Assembly: GCA_016716885.1 (NCBI GenBank)
Contig: JADJUV010000004.1
Span: 74,607-138,606 of the forward strand
Reading direction: 5' to 3'
DNA length: 64,000 nt
DNA from: Candidatus Trichofilum aggregatum
Lineage (GTDB): Bacteria; Chloroflexota; Anaerolineae; Promineifilales; Promineifilaceae
In this document: positions 1 to 8,811 of the stretch, piece after piece
Position numbering within the stretch: the stretch's first letter is position 1
Layout of the letters: each line of letters begins with the position of its first letter
Position numbers and translations under genes: made by a program
Notes under the pieces: model-generated
Databases searched by the model: none
Told to the model about the DNA's origin: nothing
Seen by the model: only the letters and a program-made list of their open reading frames with translations

Positions 1-60
1 CCGCCCAAAAAACCCCCCCCCCCCCCCAAACCCCGTCCGAACTTAAAAGCATTTGAACCA
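1..60. other. Window edge with poly-C tract
   Basis: A run of 15 C (13-27) is flanked by A- and C-rich sequence. No gene starts here. It resembles the homopolymer-rich stretch at 29.2-29.8 kb and may be a contig end of poor quality rather than biology. Confidence 0.5.
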
Positions 61-67
61 GGCGAAA

Positions 68-547
68 TTATGCTTGTTTCAGGGTACATAACGCTTGCCG
101 AATCTCACCCAGGTGATAAGCGGTGTGGACAATCGTGGCGATGGCCCCACCGATCTGGTCCGGGTTTGACCATGTGGTTGTCTCGTTGATAAGCGTCTTG
201 ATATTGTTGTAACTCTGGCGTAGCGAGGCTTTGAGCGCATCCCATTCTGACGGTGATACGCCCCGCGTTTCTCGCCATATTTTGCCCCAATCTTGTTTCT
301 CAAATTGTTGGGTGCGTACTCCTTTTTCCAGCACATCGAGGTAAAAAGCGACGTGTTTGACTTGGGCGGCCAATGTCGCACATTGACCGCCGACCGGTAT
401 AGAGGCTTCGGCCGCGGAAATCGTGGCTAATGTCTCAAACATAGATGTGCCTTTGTCGAGAAAATAGCCATGCACATTGTCAAAGGTTTCATCGAGCAGG
501 CCGTAAAGCGATTGCACAAAATGTTCTGTTTCGATTTGAGAGGACAT
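68..547 (-). CDS. DinB-like family protein
   Basis: A 159-residue all-helical protein of the DinB/DfrA-like four-helix-bundle superfamily, whose members are small metal-binding enzymes, often thiol-dependent transferases or stress proteins. Support comes from the early LYGLLDETFDNV helix, a mid-protein His (VKHVAFYLDVL) and the C-terminal HTAYHLGEIRQAL, matching the H-x3-H-x2-QIRQ pattern that supplies two of the three metal ligands in the family. It is the last gene of a five-gene minus-strand cassette, with its start 9 bp after the preceding stop. The substrate cannot be predicted. Family assignment is fairly secure; function is not. Confidence 0.8.
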   Translation of the reverse strand: MSSQIETEHFVQSLYGLLDETFDNVHGYFLDKGTSMFETLATISAAEASIPVGGQCATLAAQVKHVAFYLDVLEKGVRTQQFEKQDWGKIWRETRGVSPSEWDALKASLRQSYNNIKTLINETTTWSNPDQIGGAIATIVHTAYHLGEIRQALCTLKQA

Positions 548-555
548 AAATCTCC

Positions 556-996
556 TTATAGTTTGGCTACAATCGTGGCGATGCGGCGGGCACGGGTTTC
601 CGGGGCTTTGGCGGACTCAACCTGGCGAACGTGTTCTTTGCGTGCGGACGGTGACAAAGCCCCGAACGCGGCCGCGGCCCCTACTTTCTCGGCCAGAGCT
701 GTCGCCAAATCATCGGGCACTTCCACCGTTCGCGGTTCCGTGTCCAGCTCGATGGTAACTTCTACCATGTCATTGGCCTGAACACCTGCCGCTCCTCGAT
801 GCTCTGCGCTCAACGGAATCATGAACACATCGCCATAAGCCGCGACGGTACTGCGATAGCTATACCCGTTCAGACTTACCACAACTTTGGGTTTCTTGTG
901 GGTACCCAAGGCGGCGATGGCTTCAGCCGGAACCCGTATGCCGGTGGCGTTTTTCCCTTCCGCTTGCACGATAGCCGTAGAAAATGTTGCTTTCAT
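556..996 (-). CDS. DUF1905 / YdeI-OmpD-associated domain protein
   Basis: A 146-residue protein with an N-terminal beta-barrel DUF1905-like domain (about residues 1-85; motifs GIRVPAEAIAALG and VVVSLNGYSYRSTV) and a C-terminal helical YdeI-type tail (LSPSARKEHVRQVESAK, then RARRIATIVAKL). Proteins of this architecture are common but poorly characterised; YdeI-like proteins have been linked to antimicrobial-peptide resistance. Its ATG overlaps the stop of the upstream helix-hairpin-helix gene (ATGA), so the two are probably translationally coupled. A GCGGCCGC palindrome encodes the Ala run near residue 110. Confidence 0.8.
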   Translation of the reverse strand: MKATFSTAIVQAEGKNATGIRVPAEAIAALGTHKKPKVVVSLNGYSYRSTVAAYGDVFMIPLSAEHRGAAGVQANDMVEVTIELDTEPRTVEVPDDLATALAEKVGAAAAFGALSPSARKEHVRQVESAKAPETRARRIATIVAKL

Positions 997-1253
997 GATC
1001 TGTCTCCACTTTGTTTTTCTGCCGCAAACGACAGGTTGTGCGCTTGTAAGGCGGTGCGGAGCTGTTCCAGGGCCTTTGGCCCCATGCCGTGTAGGCGCTT
1101 CAGTTCTGCCTCGCTGACTTGGGTTAACTGCTCAAGTCGGAAATATCCCGCTCCGGCGAGTGCCCGCCTGGCTGGCTGAGCCAATCCCACGGGGAAATCA
1201 CTCTCTTGATTAATGGGTTGTGTGTTGGCCAATGTCGTTTCTCCTTGAGCCAT
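993..1253 (-). CDS. Helix-hairpin-helix protein, RNAP alpha-CTD-like
   Basis: About 86 residues from the ATG at 1251-1253, which lies just past the stop of the preceding gene; a longer version from 1286 would overlap that gene and is less likely. Residues ~35-80 form a helix-hairpin-helix module of the RNA polymerase alpha C-terminal type (RRALAGAGYFRLEQL, then LKRLHGMGPKALEQLRTAL). Such stand-alone modules bind DNA non-specifically and often sit beside DUF1801/DUF1905 genes, as here. No catalytic motif is present. Confidence 0.75.
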   Translation of the reverse strand: MAQGETTLANTQPINQESDFPVGLAQPARRALAGAGYFRLEQLTQVSEAELKRLHGMGPKALEQLRTALQAHNLSFAAEKQSGDRS

Positions 1254-1255
1254 CG

Positions 1256-1636
1256 CTACCCTGCTTGATCCATCAAACTCACCCATTCGCGGATGGCTTT
1301 TTCCAGAGCGGGTTGTTTCAAATATACATCTTCCAGGCTGGAAAAATAAGCCATACGCCTGTCCACATAATCCCCTTCCAACAAGCCGCTTTCATGGCTG
1401 AGAATCGCGCCGTTGTGAAAAACGAGATGAACGTGCTGTCTCGCCCAGAGGTTGAAAGTGACCATATACCCTTTGTAGCTAAAGGATGGGGCTTTCCATT
1501 TGATTTCCTCGGTGATGCCCGGATGTACATTCTTAATTATGTCGCGAACAACCTGGACCTCGGCTTTGAATGGATGGTCAAGCTGTTGCATAAAGTCATT
1601 GACTTTTTCGGTCTGGTTCACCGGTTTTTTCGCCAT
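1256..1636 (-). CDS. DUF1801 (YdhG-like) protein
   Basis: A 126-residue protein starting at the ATG at 1634-1636, preceded by an A-rich, AAGG-containing ribosome site. The longer open frame to 1750 reads into the upstream gene and is not used. It carries the DUF1801 signature: VRDIIKNVHPGITEEIKW, PSFSYKGYMVTFN, then HVHLVFHNGAIL. The fold is frataxin/YdhG-like, and some homologues have been proposed as iron chaperones. It belongs to the five-gene cassette at 68-2273; the biochemical role is unknown. Confidence 0.85.
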   Translation of the reverse strand: MAKKPVNQTEKVNDFMQQLDHPFKAEVQVVRDIIKNVHPGITEEIKWKAPSFSYKGYMVTFNLWARQHVHLVFHNGAILSHESGLLEGDYVDRRMAYFSSLEDVYLKQPALEKAIREWVSLMDQAG

Positions 1637-1664
1637 AAATGGGCTTGCCTTTTTTGTTGACTGG

Positions 1665-2273
1665 TTAGGCCGAAGCCTCGTTGGTCGAGGGGCTGTCAGG
1701 TTGGTAGCGGAGTAAAACAACACCGGAAGGAAAAGGTTTGGTCTCGACAAGTTTCAGGTTGGCGTGGAAGCCATCGGGAAAGACGCGTTTGCCGTGGCCG
1801 AGGACAACAGGGTAAACAAGTAGGCTGTATTCATCCACCAGATGATGCTGGGCGAGGGTGTGTACTAATACGCTACTGCCATCCACATAGATGTTTTTGC
1901 CGGGCTGCTCTTTAAGCCGACGGACTTCATCTACCACGTTTTGGCTGATGATGGTGGAGTTTCGCCACGCGGCCGCGGATTTTAGCGTGGTTGAGACGAC
2001 ATATTTGGGCATCCCGTTCATCACATCGCCAAATGGATCACCAACAGGCATTGGTTCAAAGGCCTCTCCGTGCGTCTGCCACGTTTTGCGCCCCAGCAGA
2101 AAGGCATCACAGTGGCTCATGGCCTGGAAAAAATGCTCGCCAATGTCGTCGTGCCAGTATGGCCATGTCCAACCGCCATGCGTGAAGCCACCTTCCGTGT
2201 CTTCCTCTGCGCCACCCGGCGCTTGCATGACCCCATCAAGTGATACAAATTCGGAAACGATTATTTTTCTCAT
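1665..2273 (-). CDS. RibD C-terminal/dihydrofolate reductase-like protein
   Basis: A 202-residue protein of the RibD_C/DHFR-fold family, likely an NADPH-dependent reductase of unknown substrate. Diagnostic stretches are MRKIIVSEFVSLDGVMQAPG at the N-terminus, DAFLLGRKTWQ, KYVVSTTL, NIYVDGSSVLVHTL and the C-terminal PVVLGHGKRVFP. It lacks the deaminase half of bifunctional RibD and there is no riboflavin operon nearby, so it is probably one of the many yyaP-like paralogues. It is the first gene of the minus-strand cassette; downstream genes follow within 30 bp. Confidence 0.85.
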   Translation of the reverse strand: MRKIIVSEFVSLDGVMQAPGGAEEDTEGGFTHGGWTWPYWHDDIGEHFFQAMSHCDAFLLGRKTWQTHGEAFEPMPVGDPFGDVMNGMPKYVVSTTLKSAAAWRNSTIISQNVVDEVRRLKEQPGKNIYVDGSSVLVHTLAQHHLVDEYSLLVYPVVLGHGKRVFPDGFHANLKLVETKPFPSGVVLLRYQPDSPSTNEASA

Positions 2274-2344
2274 AGTAACTTTCCTTGTCCTTCATCGGTA
2301 TCTATACAGGTTCCCTAGCTGTGGCGATTATCGGAGAAGCTTAT

Positions 2345-2406
2345 CAGCCCTCTCCCGGGGGGGGGGCTGCTCTCCCTGGGGAGAGGGTTAGGGTGAGGGG
2401 CTGTAT
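2345..2406. repeat. Dispersed CCCTCTCCC/GGGAGAGGG repeat
   Basis: A copy of a GC-rich inverted repeat (CCCTCTCC ... GGGGAGAGGGTTAGGGTGA) ending GGGGCTGTAT. A second copy with the same end lies at 11869-11943 and a degenerate relative at about 8497-8610. This copy includes a run of 10 G (2357-2366). Confidence 0.7.
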
Positions 2407-2500
2407 CGTTACCGTCATCTAATCTTCTGATGTCAACCACGCTGATTTGCCGCATACCTTCTATCGGCCAGCAACCAGGTTCCTGAGGAGTCTTGATCAC

Positions 2501-2588
2501 TCGACTTTGGCGAAAATTACCCCGACCTCTGGAAATCTCTCAGTCTCTCAATCTCCAGAGGGAGATCAAAAAACGCCAAACGCCAATT
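2501..2588 (-). repeat. Family A inverted-repeat element, copy 1
   Basis: The first of seven ~90-95 bp elements. Ends are TCGACTTTGGCG and a weaker CGCCAA inverted match; the centre holds GACCTCTGGA ... TCCAGAGG, a potential stem around a GAGA/CTCT-rich loop. It sits between the UvrA-like gene and the DinB cassette, the only other content of the 2274-2586 gap besides the repeat at 2345. Confidence 0.75.
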
Positions 2589-4836
2589 AATTATGCATGT
2601 AGGCGCTGGTCAGTGAATGCTTGGCCTGAAGAAGCTGTTGTGGCGTTCCTTCAAACATGACGCGGCCGCCTTTGCTACCCCCTTCGGGACCCATGTCTAT
2701 GATCCAGTCCGCGTTTTTAATCACATGCAGGTTGTGCTCAATAACGATGACCGTATTGCCCATATCTACTAGACGGTCCATAACGGCCAACAAGTGACCG
2801 ATATCGGACATATGTAACCCGGTGGTGGGTTCGTCCATCACATAGACGCTCCCTTTTTTGTGGAGTTCGCTGGCGAGTTTGATACGCTGGCATTCCCCGC
2901 CCGACAGAGTGCTCAAGGGCTGACCCAGCGTGAGATAGTCCAACCCCACATCACTCATCGCTTGCAGCTTGCGGACGACTTCCTTGAGGTCAAAATAGTC
3001 CAGCGCCTGCTGAACGGTCATCGCCAGTACGTCCGTGATGGATTTGCCATTGAGTTTGTAGGCCAGCACCTCGTCCTTGAACCGCTTGCCATCACAAATT
3101 TCGCAGGGTGTTTTCGCGCCGCTCAGGAATCCCAGATCGGTGTAGATGACACCCAACCCCTGACAATTTTCACAGGCGCCTTGGGAATTGAAGCTAAAGA
3201 GTGACGCGCTCACGTTGTTGACTTTGGCGAACGCTTTGCGAACATCGTCCAAAATACCGGTGTAAGTCGCCGGATTAGAGCGGGTGGAGATGCCTACGGC
3301 TGATTGGTCAATGACAATGGCATCAGGGTGTTGGCGCAGAAAGGCCTGATTGATGAGTGAGCTTTTGCCGGAACCAGCTACTCCTGTGACAACGGTGAGG
3401 ACTCCTTGGGGAATACCGACGGTGATATTCTGCAAGTTGTTTGTTTTGGCATTGGTGATGGTGAATTTGCCCTTGGCCACCCGGAAGCTGTCTTTTAGCG
3501 GCCGCGACTGTTTCATATGTTTGCTGGTCAAGGTATCGGCGTCGAGCAGTCCGGTGAAACTCCCTTCATACACAATCGTACCGCCCCGGCTTCCCGCGTG
3601 AGGCCCCACATCAACAATGTGGTCAGCCACCCTGATCACATCCGGGTCATGCTCCACAACGAGCACCGTATTGCCTTTGTCACGGAGTTTCTGGAGCAGT
3701 TCGTTCATGCGGTGAACATCACGCGGGTGCAGCCCTATGCTGGGTTCGTCAAAGATATACATCACATCCATCAGGCTGCTGCTGAGATGTTTGACGATTT
3801 TGACGCGTTGGGATTCGCCGCCGGAGAGGGTGTCGGTGGGGCGGTTGAGGCTGAGATACTCAAGGCCAATGTCTACTAAATGTTGCAGGCGTTCGCTGAG
3901 GGTGGTGACTATCGCGGCCGCGACCGGATCATCTATCTCTTTAATCACATTGATAAGGGTGCCCACTTCCATAGCCGACAGTTCGGCAATATTGTGGCCG
4001 TTAATTTTGCACCCCAACGCTTCCTGGCTGAGACGCGCCCCTTTGCAAAGCGTGCAAGGCCCCAAGGTCAAATAAGGTTCCACCGACTTTTGGGTGCGCT
4101 CAGACATGGTCTTGAGATCACGCGTGATGTACTTGCGGCTGAACTTGTCAATGATGCCTTCAAAGGTCAGATTGAATGGTTTGCCCGCTACTTCAGTTTT
4201 CACTTTAAAAGGTTTGCCGTGGAGCAGCCTTTCCATTTCTTCTTCGCTGTAATCATCCAGCTTTTTGTCGTTGTCGAATAGGCCCGACTGGGTACAAATG
4301 CTCCAGTCCCAACTACCGAGGCCAAATTCCGGGTATAGGATCGCTCCTTCGTTCAGCGATTTGGACGTATCCATAAAACGTTCCATGTCTACGCCGATCT
4401 TGCGCCCCAGACCATTGCATTCAGGACACATACCCTGGGGGTCGTTGAAGGAAAAGAGGTTGTAGTTGCCCACATGGGGTTGGCCGATGCGTGAGAACAA
4501 CATGCGTAGGATGGTGTAAATGTCGGTGATAGTTCCCATGGTGGAGTGTGAACCACCACCCATCCGTTTCTGGTCTACGACGATGGCCATGCTCAGATTT
4601 TCAATCGCATCCGCGTCTGGCTGGGCATACCGGGGCAGGAAGTTCCGCACAAACATGCTGAAATTTTCGTTGAGTAGACGTTGGGCTTCGGTGGCAATGG
4701 TGTCAAAGACAATAGATGATTTACCAGAGCCGGATACGCCGGTGAAAATCGTTATTTTGCGTTTGGGAATGCGTAGGGAGACGTTTTTGAGGTTGTTTTC
4801 GCGAGCATGGCGAATTTCTATGTACTCTTGGGGCAT
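2587..4836 (-). CDS. Short UvrA-like ABC ATPase
   Basis: A 749-residue twin-ABC protein of the UvrA family. The N-terminal Walker A is GVSGSGKSS (residues ~33-41), the second GVAGSGKSS (~485). Signature motifs TLSGGESQRV and TLSGGECQRI are present, as are zinc-binding CPEC, CTLC, CENC and CEIC pairs. True UvrA has ~940 residues; this form is about 190 shorter, consistent with loss of the UvrB-binding/insertion region, like the self-resistance UvrA paralogues (DrrC type) of antibiotic producers. It may act in drug or lesion recognition rather than as the main excision-repair subunit. Monocistronic on the minus strand. Confidence 0.85.
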   Translation of the reverse strand: MPQEYIEIRHARENNLKNVSLRIPKRKITIFTGVSGSGKSSIVFDTIATEAQRLLNENFSMFVRNFLPRYAQPDADAIENLSMAIVVDQKRMGGGSHSTMGTITDIYTILRMLFSRIGQPHVGNYNLFSFNDPQGMCPECNGLGRKIGVDMERFMDTSKSLNEGAILYPEFGLGSWDWSICTQSGLFDNDKKLDDYSEEEMERLLHGKPFKVKTEVAGKPFNLTFEGIIDKFSRKYITRDLKTMSERTQKSVEPYLTLGPCTLCKGARLSQEALGCKINGHNIAELSAMEVGTLINVIKEIDDPVAAAIVTTLSERLQHLVDIGLEYLSLNRPTDTLSGGESQRVKIVKHLSSSLMDVMYIFDEPSIGLHPRDVHRMNELLQKLRDKGNTVLVVEHDPDVIRVADHIVDVGPHAGSRGGTIVYEGSFTGLLDADTLTSKHMKQSRPLKDSFRVAKGKFTITNAKTNNLQNITVGIPQGVLTVVTGVAGSGKSSLINQAFLRQHPDAIVIDQSAVGISTRSNPATYTGILDDVRKAFAKVNNVSASLFSFNSQGACENCQGLGVIYTDLGFLSGAKTPCEICDGKRFKDEVLAYKLNGKSITDVLAMTVQQALDYFDLKEVVRKLQAMSDVGLDYLTLGQPLSTLSGGECQRIKLASELHKKGSVYVMDEPTTGLHMSDIGHLLAVMDRLVDMGNTVIVIEHNLHVIKNADWIIDMGPEGGSKGGRVMFEGTPQQLLQAKHSLTSAYMHN

Positions 4837-5670
4837 ATTTCCTCTCTGTTTTCACTTATTGTCCAGGCGTCATTATTGTCTAGGGCGGCAGGGCAACACG
4901 CCACTAGGGGATTATATTGCGGCCGCGTAAGCGTTTGTTGTTTGGCTGAATAATTTAACCCACGATTAAATGGGTATGGGGACATTGTTGTTCAGGCAAT
5001 TCAGGTATGGTTGTCCCGGTGGGTGCACGTTGACCGGGCACACCTGTTTATGTGTGAAGAAGAACGGCCCTTATTATAGAACATCCATTCTGTTTTGTCG
5101 AGAGAATATTGATGAATATTCAAATTGAAAATGCCCTATAGACATTCAGCACACAAACGATACAATGTTCCTTGTCGCTTCGTCGTATCACCTTTTTCTT
5201 ATCACCTGTTGGCCTAATTGCATAATACCCAAGAAAGATTGCCCTGAGCTGTGTTTATCGTCAGGCTTACCGGTTGTAGAGGATCGTTTTTCCCCTGATT
5301 CGGTTTGTCTGGCTGAGGGGCAATGCTCGTTAGCTCCCCGCCCCAAAGATGGTTTAACCCTGGGGCGATGGGTTTATTATAAGGGCATTGCCAATCAGTA
5401 AGAGTTTTAAAGGATGATGGGTATGAATATTAGTACAGGTTCACGAAAGTTGTCTTTGGTTTAGGGATAAGTCCCTGTATCGGTTTGTCTCCCGAAACCT
5501 CCGTTAAAGGGTCCCCTTCCGGGAAAAGGGGAGCATGGGTCTACACCTAAAAGCTTACCAGACTATCATCTGTAAGCTGCTACTAGTTGGGCCAAAGTGC
5601 CGCAACCAGTGGAAAACGAGAAGCGATAGCTGTTTCACCCCCGGCATAAGCCACAATCACAGGAGAAAGC
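4837..5670. other. 834-bp intergenic region, possible structured leader
   Basis: No convincing gene. A 78-codon frame at 5165-5401 has no recognisable motif or good ribosome site. The last ~200 bp before the secreted-protein gene contain local stems (CCCCTTCC ... GGGG near 5511-5535; AGCTTACCAGA ... TCTGTAAGCT near 5550-5578) that could belong to a structured 5' leader, but I cannot assign them to a riboswitch class. Also holds one GCGGCCGC site (4919). Confidence 0.4.
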
Positions 5671-8433
5671 ATGATGAGATCGTTTTTTCGCCGTAAACTA
5701 TCCGCCGTTTTGTCCGTATTCGCGCTCGGATTGTTCCTGGTTCTGGCGATAAGTCAGAGTTCTTTGCTCTCAGCGCAGGACGATGATGTAGCTAACCAGG
5801 ATTCCAACATTAAGGAAGTGATGGCAGCTATGGAACGGGACTACCAACCAGCCCAAGACCTGGCGGCTATGGCCATGGTTCCCTGTGTGGGCGGCATGGC
5901 GGGCAGTTATCCCTGCCAGAATGTGGATTTAATGGCCTTTATGCCCTTGAGTAGTATTGGCGGGGGCAACGGCAACGATATTTGGGGTTGGACAGATACC
6001 TTAACCGGCAAGGAGTACGCCATTATGGGACGTACCAACGGGACTGCTTTTGTCGATATTAGCAACCCGGTAAGTCCTATCTATCTGGGTAATTTACCTA
6101 CCCACACGGTGAACTCATCTTGGCGTGACATCAAGGTGTATGCCAATCATGCTTTTATTGTCAGTGAAGCCAGTGGACATGGGATGCAGGTTTTTAACCT
6201 GACCCAATTGCGTAATGTGGTCTCACCGCCGGTTACGTTTAGTAATACGGCTCATTACAACGCTTTTGGCAATGCCCACAATATTGCCATCAATGAAGAC
6301 ACGGGTTTTGCTTATGCCGTGGGAACCAGCACCTGTAGTGGCGGTCTACACATGGTCAACATCCAAAACCCATCCAGTCCTACCAATGCGGGCTGCTTTA
6401 GTAGTGACGGTTATACCCATGACACCCAATGTGTGGTTTATGCTGGCCCGGATACGACGTATCAGGGTCAGGAAATTTGCTTTAACTCGAACGAGGATAC
6501 GCTGACGATTGTTAATGTGAATAACAAATCCACCCCGGTGCAGTTGTCAAGGACGGGTTACTCAGGTAGCCGCTACACGCATCAGGGTTGGCTCACAGAA
6601 GACCAGCGTTATTTCTTGTTGGATGATGAGTTAGATGAGCAGAATAATGGGCATAACACCCGGACTTATATTTGGGATGTGTCTGATTTGAACGCGCCGG
6701 TGCTCATTGGTAACTTTACTTCGTCCGCGGCCGCGATCGATCACAACCAATACATCAAGGGTAACTACTCCTACCAGGCCAACTATCGCGCCGGGTTGCG
6801 CATCCTAGACATCAGCAATATCGCCAGTGGCAGCCTCACCGAAGCGGGTTACTTTGACGTGTATCCAGTCAACGATAACCCCAGCTTCAACGGCTCCTGG
6901 AGCACTTACCCTTACTTTGACAGTGGCCTTGTCATTGTGAGCGGAATTGAGCAAGGTTTGTTTGTTTTACAACCCAACCTCACTACTGGCCCAACCCCTA
7001 CTCCCACCAACACGCCTGGGCCAACCCCTCCCCCCACGGCCACCAACACCCCTGGCCCAACCACCTGCACGGTTTACAACAGCACCAACGTGCCGATTAG
7101 CTTGCCCAATGGTGTGGCCTCCATCAACTCCAACCTCACCGTCAGTGGGGGCGGCACCATTGCCGATGTGAACTTCACCGTCAACATGGCCCACGTCTGG
7201 GTGGGCGATATTGGCATGACCATAAGCCACAACAGCACCAACGTAACCGTCCTGGATCGTCCTGGTGTGCCCGCCAGCACTTACGGCTGTAGTGGGGATA
7301 ACGTCGTGGCCACCCTGGATGATGAAGCGTCGTTACCGGTAGAGAATCAATGTGCCGGTTCTACCCCCACCATCGGTGGAACCTTCACCCCCAACAACGC
7401 TCTCTCTGCCTTCGATGGACAAAGCAGTACCGGCACCTGGACACTGACCGTCAATGATTACTACACCGCCGGTGATCCGGGTACACTGAACAGTTGGAGT
7501 CTGGAAATCTGCACCGCCGGAGTCGCCCCCACACCCACCAATACGTCGGTTCCGCCTACAGCCACCAACACCTCCGTGCCGCCCACGGCTACCAGCACCT
7601 CCGTGCCGCCCACGGCCACCAACACACCCATACCGCCCACACCCACCAACACCCCTGTACCCGGTGGCAACGACGTGATCTACGCCAGTTCCAGCACCAA
7701 CGGCACATCCGGTGGCGTCGCCTTTGCTGACGAAGATATTATCGCTTATGACACAGGGACAGGCGTTTGGTCCATGGTCTTTGACGGTTCAGATGTTGGT
7801 CTCGGTAGCACCGATATAAACGCCTTTGCTTTCCTGGACGATGGCTCCATCTTGATGAGCTTCGATTCCGCCTCGTTTGCCGTTTCCGGTGCCGGGACGG
7901 TGGAAGACTCCGACATCGCCCGTTTCATTCCCACTTCCCTGGGCAGTACCACGAGTGGAACCTTCCAGTTCTACTTCGATGGTTCAGATGTGGGGCTAAC
8001 GACCGCGGATGAAGACATTGACGCCATCGATGTAACGGCAGACGGCAACATCATCATCAGCACGCTGGGGGCCTTCACGGTCACTGGCGCGTCGGGTCAG
8101 GATGAAGACCTGGCTATCTTTACGCCCACAGCGCTGGGTGCAACCACCAGCGGAACCTGGGCCTTACACTTCGACGGCTCGGATGTGGGGTTAAGCACCA
8201 CCACGAACGAAGATGTGAACGGTTCCTGGACAGCCACAAACGGCAATGTTTATCTCACGACCCTGGGCGCATTTAGCGTGACCGGTGTGAGTGGCGATGG
8301 CGCGGACATTTTCATTTGTGCGGCTGGTTCGTTGGGTAGCACCACAACCTGTACCTTCTCGATGTATTGGGATGGCTCAGCCAATGGCTTTGCCGGAGAG
8401 GTGCTGGATGCGTTTACCGTGGTTAAACCGTAA
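5671..8433 (+). CDS. Secreted choice-of-anchor-B/LVIVD protein with P domain
   Basis: A 920-residue exported protein. A signal peptide (RRK, then a hydrophobic segment, cleavage near LLSAQ) is followed by a beta-propeller-like region with LVIVD-type repeats (residues ~65-430; TAFVDISNPVSPIYLGNL, IWDVSDLNAPVLIGNF), typical of choice-of-anchor-B proteins. Then come a Thr/Pro linker, a subtilisin proprotein-convertase P-like jelly roll (~465-610; WVGDIGMTISH, STGTWTLTVNDYY), a second linker built from 'PPTATNTSV' repeats, and a C-terminal domain with three internal repeats around FDGSDVGL. A good GGAG ribosome site precedes the ATG. No catalytic triad is seen; probably a surface or adhesion protein. 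Confidence 0.8.
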   Translation: MMRSFFRRKLSAVLSVFALGLFLVLAISQSSLLSAQDDDVANQDSNIKEVMAAMERDYQPAQDLAAMAMVPCVGGMAGSYPCQNVDLMAFMPLSSIGGGNGNDIWGWTDTLTGKEYAIMGRTNGTAFVDISNPVSPIYLGNLPTHTVNSSWRDIKVYANHAFIVSEASGHGMQVFNLTQLRNVVSPPVTFSNTAHYNAFGNAHNIAINEDTGFAYAVGTSTCSGGLHMVNIQNPSSPTNAGCFSSDGYTHDTQCVVYAGPDTTYQGQEICFNSNEDTLTIVNVNNKSTPVQLSRTGYSGSRYTHQGWLTEDQRYFLLDDELDEQNNGHNTRTYIWDVSDLNAPVLIGNFTSSAAAIDHNQYIKGNYSYQANYRAGLRILDISNIASGSLTEAGYFDVYPVNDNPSFNGSWSTYPYFDSGLVIVSGIEQGLFVLQPNLTTGPTPTPTNTPGPTPPPTATNTPGPTTCTVYNSTNVPISLPNGVASINSNLTVSGGGTIADVNFTVNMAHVWVGDIGMTISHNSTNVTVLDRPGVPASTYGCSGDNVVATLDDEASLPVENQCAGSTPTIGGTFTPNNALSAFDGQSSTGTWTLTVNDYYTAGDPGTLNSWSLEICTAGVAPTPTNTSVPPTATNTSVPPTATSTSVPPTATNTPIPPTPTNTPVPGGNDVIYASSSTNGTSGGVAFADEDIIAYDTGTGVWSMVFDGSDVGLGSTDINAFAFLDDGSILMSFDSASFAVSGAGTVEDSDIARFIPTSLGSTTSGTFQFYFDGSDVGLTTADEDIDAIDVTADGNIIISTLGAFTVTGASGQDEDLAIFTPTALGATTSGTWALHFDGSDVGLSTTTNEDVNGSWTATNGNVYLTTLGAFSVTGVSGDGADIFICAAGSLGSTTTCTFSMYWDGSANGFAGEVLDAFTVVKP

Positions 8434-8496
8434 GGGCTGAATCTGTCCCCAGGGGCTCTCTTTAAAGGTAGTGCGGGATTCGAGCGGGGTTGCGCT

Positions 8497-8610
8497 CGTA
8501 ACTATTCACCCCCATCCCGCCGGAAGGGTGGGCGAATCAACTCATTACCCGATTAAAAATTTAATCAACAACGAGGGAGAAGGGTGTCAATTCTCTCACT
8601 CCAGTGGGGA
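8497..8610. repeat. Degenerate GGGAGA-type intergenic repeat
   Basis: A loose relative of the CCCTCTCC/GGGAGAAGG repeat family seen at 2345 and 11869 (CACCCCCATCCCGCC, GGGAGAAGGGTGTCAATTCT, GGGGAGAAGG). It fills most of the gap after the secreted protein. Confidence 0.5.
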
Positions 8611-8629
8611 GAAGGTTTGACTGTTTTTG

Positions 8630-8673
8630 AAAAAGAGTGCCGCAGTTTCCAAAACTGCGGCACTCTTTTTTTG
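8630..8673. terminator. Bidirectional intrinsic terminator
   Basis: A near-perfect stem AAGAGTGCCGCAGTTT / AAACTGCGGCACTCTT with a two-base loop and a T-run on the + strand (A-run on the other). It closes the 5671 gene and isolates the metal-transport operon. Confidence 0.9.
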
Positions 8674-8705
8674 AGGGTGGCTGGTTCGGGATTCTAGCTT
8701 TGACC

Positions 8706-8733
8706 TTGACAAATCTTTTTTTTCGCCTAATAT
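8706..8733 (+). promoter_or_regulatory. Sigma70-type promoter of the metal ABC operon
   Basis: TTGACA (8706-8711), 16-bp spacer, TAATAT (8728-8733), about 80 bp upstream of the substrate-binding protein gene. The -10 overlaps a palindromic operator. Confidence 0.8.
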
Positions 8734-8749
8734 TTAGGTGTGCCTAAAT
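8732..8749 (+). promoter_or_regulatory. DtxR/MntR-type operator
   Basis: An 18-bp palindrome, ATTTAGGTGTGCCTAAAT, within AATATTTAGG-TGTG-CCTAAATTATT. It matches the TTAGGN(n)CCTAA shape of DtxR/IdeR/MntR-family boxes and covers the -10 box and start site, so metal-bound repressor would block transcription when metal is plentiful. The regulator gene is not in the window. Confidence 0.75.
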
Positions 8750-8811
8750 TATTTGATGAATTCAACGATAGATAGGCGTAACGACAATTCTCAAGGACGG
8801 AGTGTAGAACT

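Noticed and set aside
5165..5401. 78-codon ORF upstream of the secreted protein
   Set aside because: No ribosome site, no recognisable motif, composition not gene-like.
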